From contig DYCF01000073.1 of NCBI GenBank assembly GCA_019418225.1, forward strand, positions 1 through 11,194: 11,194 nucleotides of DNA. Direction: 5' to 3'. A program made the translations under genes and the position numbers. How positions within the stretch are numbered: position 1 is the first letter of the stretch; each line of letters begins with the position of its first letter. Origin of the DNA: Clostridiales bacterium (GTDB lineage Bacteria; Bacillota; Clostridia; Lachnospirales; Cellulosilyticaceae). The notes under the pieces are model-generated. The model searched no databases. It was given only the letters and a program-made list of their open reading frames with translations, and was not told where the DNA came from. Below, piece after piece: positions 6,862 through 11,194 of the stretch.

Positions 6862-7080
6862 ATGAAAGAAGGCATGCTTTTAAGAAATGAAGAAGGGTAC
6901 TTTGCATTTGATGAAGCCATTTATTTTAAAGGCGGAGAAGATATTGTTATCTTTGAAGAAGATGAGCAAGAGTGGCTAGAAGGTAAGGTGGAGAAAGATG
7001 AATTTGGTGAATATTATTTCACAAATGGATTCTTAGTAGTATATCTGTATGAAGGCTTACCAGTTAGAGTAAAAGCATAA
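6862..7080 (+). CDS. small acidic protein, DUF5348-like
   Basis: A 72-residue acidic protein with no signal peptide or membrane segment, preceded by CAGGAG at 6845-6850 with an 11-nt spacer. Glu and Asp cluster at 25-49 (the GGEDIVIFEEDEQEWLEG stretch and beyond). The pattern is an N-terminal G-M-L-x-x-N-E-E-G-Y, a central GG and W, a GKVE segment, a GEYYF turn and a C-terminal YLYEGLPVRVKA. This resembles the small clostridial DUF5348 family (roughly 70 residues, all beta-strand), for which I know no function. The family call is a pattern judgement without a search. The gene appears to be a separate transcription unit, with its own promoter and the large inverted repeat after it. Confidence 0.65.
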   Translation: MKEGMLLRNEEGYFAFDEAIYFKGGEDIVIFEEDEQEWLEGKVEKDEFGEYYFTNGFLVVYLYEGLPVRVKA

Positions 7081-7104
7081 AGAATTAACATTAAGAAGTT
7101 TTAA

Positions 7105-7160
7105 TAGATTAAGGAGGTATCGTGAGATTATTTATAGTTTCACGATACCTCCTTAATCTA
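7105..7160 (+). terminator. perfect 21-bp inverted repeat, probable terminator
   Basis: Positions 7105-7125 and 7140-7160 are exact reverse complements around a 14-nt loop, with core AAGGAGGTATCGTGA. Further pairing including G-U wobbles is possible into the loop. It starts 24 bp after the small acidic gene and would form a very stable RNA hairpin. A clean T-run is missing (TTTGGCTTAATATTTTC follows), so it may be a terminator, an RNA-end stabiliser or a boundary element. No flanking duplication typical of a mobile element was seen. Confidence 0.55.
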
Positions 7161-7181
7161 TTTGGCTTAATATTTTCTAAG

Positions 7182-7318
7182 ACAGAGCATTTTTCTTGAT
7201 GATCTAAATAAGTATCATTAGAAGTCTTTTAAACCATACTAAGATTATAGGATACTAAAGTGATATAAATGATACTTTGTATTATAAATAATAATTTATA
7301 TCATAAATTATGCTCTGT
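7182..7318 (+). promoter_or_regulatory. leader of the RNase J gene with nested inverted repeats
   Basis: Three inverted repeats lie in the 184-bp gap before rnj. ACAGAGCAT at 7182-7190 pairs with 7310-7318, closing the region. AAGTATCATT at 7210-7219 pairs with 7268-7277. TGATATAAAT at 7261-7270 pairs with 7294-7303. The last two overlap at 7268-7270, so they are alternatives. If transcribed, this could be a regulatory leader. The high AT content lowers confidence, and no known riboswitch class is recognised. Confidence 0.35.
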
Positions 7319-7344
7319 ATTATTTAATAAAGGAAGGTACGCAT

Positions 7345-9003
7345 ATGGATGAAGTCGTTAAAGTGATTCCACTTGGTGGACTTGGAAGTATTGGTAAAAA
7401 TATAACAGCTATTGAATATGGTGATGAAATCATTGTAATTGACTGTGGCATGGGGTTCCCAGATGAAGAGATGTATGGTGTGGATTTAGTCATTCCTGAT
7501 ATCACCTATTTATTAGCCAATAAAGATAAGATAAAAGGCATTTTCTTTACCCATGGTCATGAAGATCATATAGGGGCTGTACCTTATATTTTAAAGCAAA
7601 TGAATATTCCTTTATATGGTACAAGGCTAACCCTTGGGATTATTGCCAATAAGCTAAGAGAACATGGCCTTTTAGAAGGAGCTATGCTTCATCATGTCAC
7701 ACCAGGAGATACAGTGCAGTTAAAGCAAGTTAGTGTAGAATTCGTAAGAAGTACCCATAGCATTGCAGGGGCTTGTTGTATTGCGGTGCATACCCCAGAG
7801 GGAATTATATTTCATACTGGCGACTTTAAGGTAGATTATACGCCTATTGATGGACAACATATGGATTTAGAACGTATTGGTGAGTTAGGCAAAGAGGGAG
7901 TTTTACTCCTGTTGGCGGATAGTACAAATGTAGAACGTCCAGGGCATTCACCTTCAGAAGAGACCATTGGTAAGACTTTGATGCGTCTTTTTTCAGGCGT
8001 GAAAGGACGTGTTATTGTGGCCACCTTTGCATCTAATATTCATCGTATTCAACAAATTGTCAATGCGTCTATTGCTTATGGGCGTAAAGTAGCTTTTAGT
8101 GGTCGGAGCATGGAAAGTATCTCAACTGTAGCAAGGGAGTTAGGTTATTTAGAGATTCCAGAAACAACCTTAATGACCTTAAATGAAATTAAAGATTATT
8201 CTAGTGAAAAGATTACAATTATCACCACAGGGAGTCAGGGTGAACCTATGGCAGCTTTGGCACGTATAGCTTTTGGTAATCATAAGTTTATTCAAATTGA
8301 ACCCGATGATTTATATATTATTTCAGCTTCACCTATTCCAGGCAATGATAAGTTAGTTTCTAGGGTTATTAATGAACTTTATAAAAAAGGAGCAGAGGTG
8401 GTTTATAAGGGAATCGAAGAGGTGCATGTTTCAGGTCATGCTTTTAAAGAAGAACTGAAACTTATGCACGCCTTAACTCACCCTAAATACTTTATGCCAG
8501 ACCATGGAGAGTATCGTCATTTAAAGCATCATCGCGATTTAGCAATTAAAATGGGGATGCCCAAAGAGAATGTGTTTATTTTACAGGATGGCGATGTACT
8601 TGCTGTCAATAAAAGTAGCGGTGCTGTAGTGGATCATGTACGTGCTGGAAATATTCTCGTAGATGGCATTGGTGTAGGGGATGTAGGCAATATTGTGCTA
8701 CGTGACCGCAAACATTTAGCAGAAGAAGGTATGCTCATTGTGGTAGCAGCAATCGACTTGGAAACTCTTTCTATTATGAGTGGACCAGATATTATTACAA
8801 GAGGTTTTGTTTATGCCAAGGATTCAGAGGCACTTCTTGGAGAAGTCAAGGCAGTTGCTACTAAAGAATTAGAAATGTGTCTTGCTTATCAAATGGTGGA
8901 ATGGTATGTTTTAAAGGCACGTATTAAAAAAGAAGTAGAAACATTATTATATGAAAAAACAAAGAGACGACCTACTATTTTGCCAATTATTATGGAAGTA
9001 TAG
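7345..9003 (+). CDS. rnj: ribonuclease J
   Basis: A 552-residue cytoplasmic metallo-beta-lactamase/beta-CASP ribonuclease with 5'-3' exonuclease and endonuclease activity, central to mRNA decay and rRNA maturation in Firmicutes. The catalytic motif THGHEDHIGA contains His70, His72, Asp74 and His75. Further metal ligands are His138 (STHSIAG) and Asp160 (HTGDFK). Beta-CASP motifs include LLADSTNVERPGHSPSE (189-205), ATFASNIHRIQQ (226-237) and HVSGHA (361-366), followed by MPDHGEYRHL (384-393). The C-terminal region from about 450 matches the dimerisation domain. Length is standard. The start ATG 7345 follows AGGAAGG (7331-7337) with a 7-nt spacer. The stop lies 7 bp from the 3' end of the converging pectate lyase gene. 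Whether it corresponds to J1 or J2 cannot be told from one copy. Confidence 0.95.
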   Translation: MDEVVKVIPLGGLGSIGKNITAIEYGDEIIVIDCGMGFPDEEMYGVDLVIPDITYLLANKDKIKGIFFTHGHEDHIGAVPYILKQMNIPLYGTRLTLGIIANKLREHGLLEGAMLHHVTPGDTVQLKQVSVEFVRSTHSIAGACCIAVHTPEGIIFHTGDFKVDYTPIDGQHMDLERIGELGKEGVLLLLADSTNVERPGHSPSEETIGKTLMRLFSGVKGRVIVATFASNIHRIQQIVNASIAYGRKVAFSGRSMESISTVARELGYLEIPETTLMTLNEIKDYSSEKITIITTGSQGEPMAALARIAFGNHKFIQIEPDDLYIISASPIPGNDKLVSRVINELYKKGAEVVYKGIEEVHVSGHAFKEELKLMHALTHPKYFMPDHGEYRHLKHHRDLAIKMGMPKENVFILQDGDVLAVNKSSGAVVDHVRAGNILVDGIGVGDVGNIVLRDRKHLAEEGMLIVVAAIDLETLSIMSGPDIITRGFVYAKDSEALLGEVKAVATKELEMCLAYQMVEWYVLKARIKKEVETLLYEKTKRRPTILPIIMEV

Positions 9004-9010
9004 TGAAAAA

Positions 9011-11116
9011 TTAATTCACAGCTTCTAAAATCCAGTTTTGACAAGGGTGACCATTGATTTCCCATTGTTGCACATTAGAACCACTTGTTGTGAGGGCATT
9101 TTTGACTTCTACGCAGCTTTGGTCTTTAGAGGCCTTTGTATAGATTGTATAAGTACCATCTGAATTTAATTTAAATTTATATTTTTGAGCATCACAATTG
9201 GTGTTTTGATAAATTTGAATGTTTGTACCGTTAGTAGCACTGTTATTATTTACGTCTAAGAGATAGGTGACGCCATCACCTAAAGCAGAATAAATATAGT
9301 AATAACCACCACCCGCTGAAACAAATCGCCAAGTATTATGCGCAGCTGAGCCATTTGCACCCCATTGTTGGACATTGGTACCATTAATGGCCCTACCGTT
9401 TTCAACTTCTAAATATAAGCCACTGTTGGCATTTTTAAGCATATAACTTTTATTTTCAGGCATTTGGGCACCTGAAGAAGTATTTTTGACAACTAAATAA
9501 TTTGCACTTGGTACACCGGTTGTTGCAAATGTCATATAAGTCATAGCTGCCCTAGTGTCTTTGGCACCAGAATTTTTCGTGCAGTAGTTAGGACTATCAT
9601 AAGCTGAAAGTGTTTTATAAGAATAATTTGTACTTGGGTGCCATGCGGTTGTTAATGAATTAATATTAGCAACATTATTGTTACTATAGCAGTTAGTAGC
9701 TAAAGAGCCACTATCTGTATACCAAGGGCCAACTTTGTTTACGCTAGCATTTGTAATTTGGGTAAGGCCAAGTGCATTATCATTCACAACAGAACCTTTA
9801 CCAGTACCACCATTATAGTAGTTTTTCTCTGCATAAATTGTAGCGGCTGTATGCATGGTGTACCCCAGGTCAAAATTAGTGACATAATTGTTAAGGGTAT
9901 GAAAATAGCCATAGCGCATTAAACCAGGGGCTCTTGTAACACAACCATCAAAGTAATTTGTAATCATAGAAATACAAGGTTTTCCCTTATATGAGGTTAA
10001 AATAGCATCGGTATCTGCTGGGTAGCCAAAAAGTAGGCCATACTCATGTTTACCAAAAGAACAATCAGAAATTGTACTGTAATTGGATTCCCCTTTAATG
10101 GCAATGAATTTATCAATGTCACCGCCTACAGAAGCAGTATTGATAGTGCTATGTCCTATGAAACTAATATGATCAAGCCAAAGGTTATTGCCATTTGCAA
10201 ATTCCCATAAGTTATCACTATTGTAGCTGCCATCGTGGGTAGCCGTAATATTTTTAATGATAATATCGTTACCAGAATAATAAGTACCTAAATAGATATT
10301 ATGTAAGGTGTTTGCATTATAACTGCCAATAAGTGTCTTATGATTACCAATATAAATCTTAGTAGATACTTTTTTGCGACCTTCATTATCGGTAGTGGAA
10401 CTACCAGAATAGCTCATATTAGCTGTAACAACAACTGTGCGAGGTATATCATCACTTAAAGCAGTTTTAAGTTCAGAAAATGTGCTAACATAAACAGTTT
10501 CACCTAATAGACCACCAATAGTAGATGCTTTTGTATTGCCAGAAGTATCTTTCCCATATCCAGCAAAACCTTGAAGTCCAGCAGTATTTAAAAGAAACTT
10601 CTGATTAGATGCACCTGTATAGTTGGTAAGTGTAATGGTATTACTAGTTGCATTATAAGTAAGTGCCTTAGAAGTGTCTGCATAATTGGTGATTTTATAA
10701 TATAAGTCATTACCTAGTGCATCTTGTGAAACAGGTGTGACATACCAATATTGATAAGTGGTATTGGTATTCCCTTCAATAATGCAAGAGGTATTTGTAG
10801 CAGTGCTGCCATTTGAAACAGAAAGAACCATCCCTGTTCCCATATTAACAATACGAAAGACGTTTGTTGTAACGTAGTCAAAACGCCAGTTTTCATTTTG
10901 AACCCCATTAGTAATCCATGTATTAAGTGCTGAGCCATCGGATAGGCCAGAGACATTAATATTCCGATTACCATCAGCCGTGGTGATACGGACAAGTTGT
11001 GCTGCAAAATCAGTAGTAGTTGCCGCATAAGTGTCAAAAGCTGTTTGTGGCATCAAACTAAGCAATGACATGAGCATTACAAAAGTCATCAAAAAAGCTT
11101 TGAAATTTTTTTCCAT
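9011..11116 (-). CDS. secreted pectate lyase (PL1) with two ricin-type trefoil domains
   Basis: A 701-residue exported enzyme that would cleave homogalacturonan by beta-elimination, usually with Ca2+. A signal peptide covers about 1-32: Lys4 and Lys6, a hydrophobic core, then cleavage near DTYA-ATT. Residues 38-175 form an N-terminal ricin-type beta-trefoil with degenerate QxW sites (NENW, YQYW, NQKF). The PL1 beta-helix runs from AGYGKDTSG (185) to about 535, with the WLDH motif (313-316), a GGDID segment (331-335) with candidate Ca-binding Asp, ISDCSFGKHEYGLLFG (349-364) and the catalytic-arginine region TRAPGLMRYG (394-403). Residues 555-700 are a second trefoil with three clear lobes at 579-596, 629-646 and 678-695. 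The trefoils (CBM13-like) probably bind plant polysaccharide. No dockerin, SLH or LPXTG anchor is seen, so it is likely released. AAGGAGGAG lies 5 nt before the start. Confidence 0.92.
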   Translation of the reverse strand: MEKNFKAFLMTFVMLMSLLSLMPQTAFDTYAATTTDFAAQLVRITTADGNRNINVSGLSDGSALNTWITNGVQNENWRFDYVTTNVFRIVNMGTGMVLSVSNGSTATNTSCIIEGNTNTTYQYWYVTPVSQDALGNDLYYKITNYADTSKALTYNATSNTITLTNYTGASNQKFLLNTAGLQGFAGYGKDTSGNTKASTIGGLLGETVYVSTFSELKTALSDDIPRTVVVTANMSYSGSSTTDNEGRKKVSTKIYIGNHKTLIGSYNANTLHNIYLGTYYSGNDIIIKNITATHDGSYNSDNLWEFANGNNLWLDHISFIGHSTINTASVGGDIDKFIAIKGESNYSTISDCSFGKHEYGLLFGYPADTDAILTSYKGKPCISMITNYFDGCVTRAPGLMRYGYFHTLNNYVTNFDLGYTMHTAATIYAEKNYYNGGTGKGSVVNDNALGLTQITNASVNKVGPWYTDSGSLATNCYSNNNVANINSLTTAWHPSTNYSYKTLSAYDSPNYCTKNSGAKDTRAAMTYMTFATTGVPSANYLVVKNTSSGAQMPENKSYMLKNANSGLYLEVENGRAINGTNVQQWGANGSAAHNTWRFVSAGGGYYYIYSALGDGVTYLLDVNNNSATNGTNIQIYQNTNCDAQKYKFKLNSDGTYTIYTKASKDQSCVEVKNALTTSGSNVQQWEINGHPCQNWILEAVN

Positions 11117-11145
11117 GTAATCTCCTCCTTATAGTTAGGGTAATA

Positions 11146-11162
11146 GGCGTTTGCGAAACGCC
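11146..11162. repeat. hairpin upstream of the pectate lyase gene
   Basis: GGCGTTT-gcg-AAACGCC is a perfect 7-bp stem with a 3-nt loop. In the minus-strand transcript it would sit about 30-46 nt before the start codon, upstream of the Shine-Dalgarno sequence. It may protect the mRNA 5' region or belong to a larger leader structure cut off by the window edge. Confidence 0.5.
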
Positions 11163-11166
11163 GTAA

Positions 11167-11192
11167 CCCGTATAAATACGGGATATTTTTTT
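11167..11192 (+). terminator. plus-strand terminator-like hairpin
   Basis: CCCGTATAAATACGGG folds into a GC-ended stem of 6-7 bp and is followed on the plus strand by ATATTTTTTT, the form of an intrinsic terminator. No plus-strand gene lies between the RNase J stop at 9003 and here, so it could only stop a transcript antisense to the pectate lyase gene. In the minus-strand RNA the same hairpin would be part of the 5' leader. Confidence 0.5.
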
Positions 11193-11194
11193 GT

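Noticed and set aside
7122..7199. 25-codon GTG-initiated reading frame after AAGGAGGT
   Set aside because: Its ribosome site lies in a perfect 21-bp stem, the frame runs through the opposite arm, and the peptide has no recognisable features; listed only as part of the inverted-repeat finding.
7320..7505. Minus-strand open frame over the start of rnj
   Set aside because: It is the antisense shadow of a well-supported RNase J coding region and has no ribosome binding site or family pattern.
10714..11037. 107-residue minus-strand frame inside the pectate lyase gene
   Set aside because: It overlaps the lyase in another frame of the same strand, with low-complexity hydrophobic content and no start signal.
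11117..11194. c-di-GMP or other known riboswitch in the pectate lyase leader
   Set aside because: The hairpins lack the conserved bases of riboswitch classes I can recall, and the leader is cut by the window edge.
1..11194. CRISPR array, defence island, prophage or insertion sequence
   Set aside because: No regularly spaced repeats, transposase, integrase, toxin-antitoxin or defence-family protein is present on either strand.

Overview
The window reads as a low-GC Firmicute chromosome. Every gene has a strong AAGGAGG-type ribosome binding site, the codons are AT-rich and the intergenic gaps are very AT-rich. Plant-polysaccharide genes (pentose catabolism and a secreted pectate lyase) point to a fibre-degrading anaerobe of the Clostridia, plausibly Lachnospiraceae or Cellulosilyticum-like. 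That placement is inference; no rRNA or other marker is present.

Layout. (1) 1-2580: a sugar operon. A regulatory region holds two copies of a 12-bp palindrome, a -10 box and a cre-like element. It is followed by an FGGY pentulose kinase and araD (L-ribulose-5-phosphate 4-epimerase), ending in a clear intrinsic terminator. Together they would carry L-ribulose to D-xylulose-5-phosphate. The isomerase araA is not in the window. (2) 2581-6740: a 265-bp AT-rich gap with two hairpins, then four same-strand genes. These are a DegV/FakB-like fatty-acid-binding protein, a DUF434 protein of unknown function, a type I methionine aminopeptidase and a BrnQ branched-chain amino acid transporter. The DUF434 and aminopeptidase genes are 5 bp apart and probably translationally coupled. 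(3) 6741-7160: a small acidic protein (DUF5348-like) with its own extended -10 promoter, followed by a perfect 21-bp inverted repeat. (4) 7161-9003: ribonuclease J behind a long leader with several inverted repeats. (5) 9011-11194, minus strand: a secreted 701-residue pectate lyase with a PL1 catalytic domain between two ricin-type beta-trefoil (CBM13-like) domains. Two hairpins lie in its 5' region. It converges on the RNase J gene with a gap of only 7 bp.

How the parts fit. The pectate lyase cuts homogalacturonan outside the cell. The kinase and AraD feed arabinose, a common pectin side-chain sugar, into the pentose phosphate pathway. The middle genes are housekeeping: lipid salvage or signalling, protein N-terminal maturation, amino acid uptake and RNA turnover. 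I saw no CRISPR array, tRNA, rRNA, insertion sequence, phage gene or defence system, and no clear new multi-gene system. The most useful leads are non-coding: the paired palindromes before the sugar operon, the RNase J leader, the RNase J/pectate lyase convergence with a plus-strand terminator-like hairpin beyond it, and the uncharacterised DUF434 gene coupled to methionine aminopeptidase.
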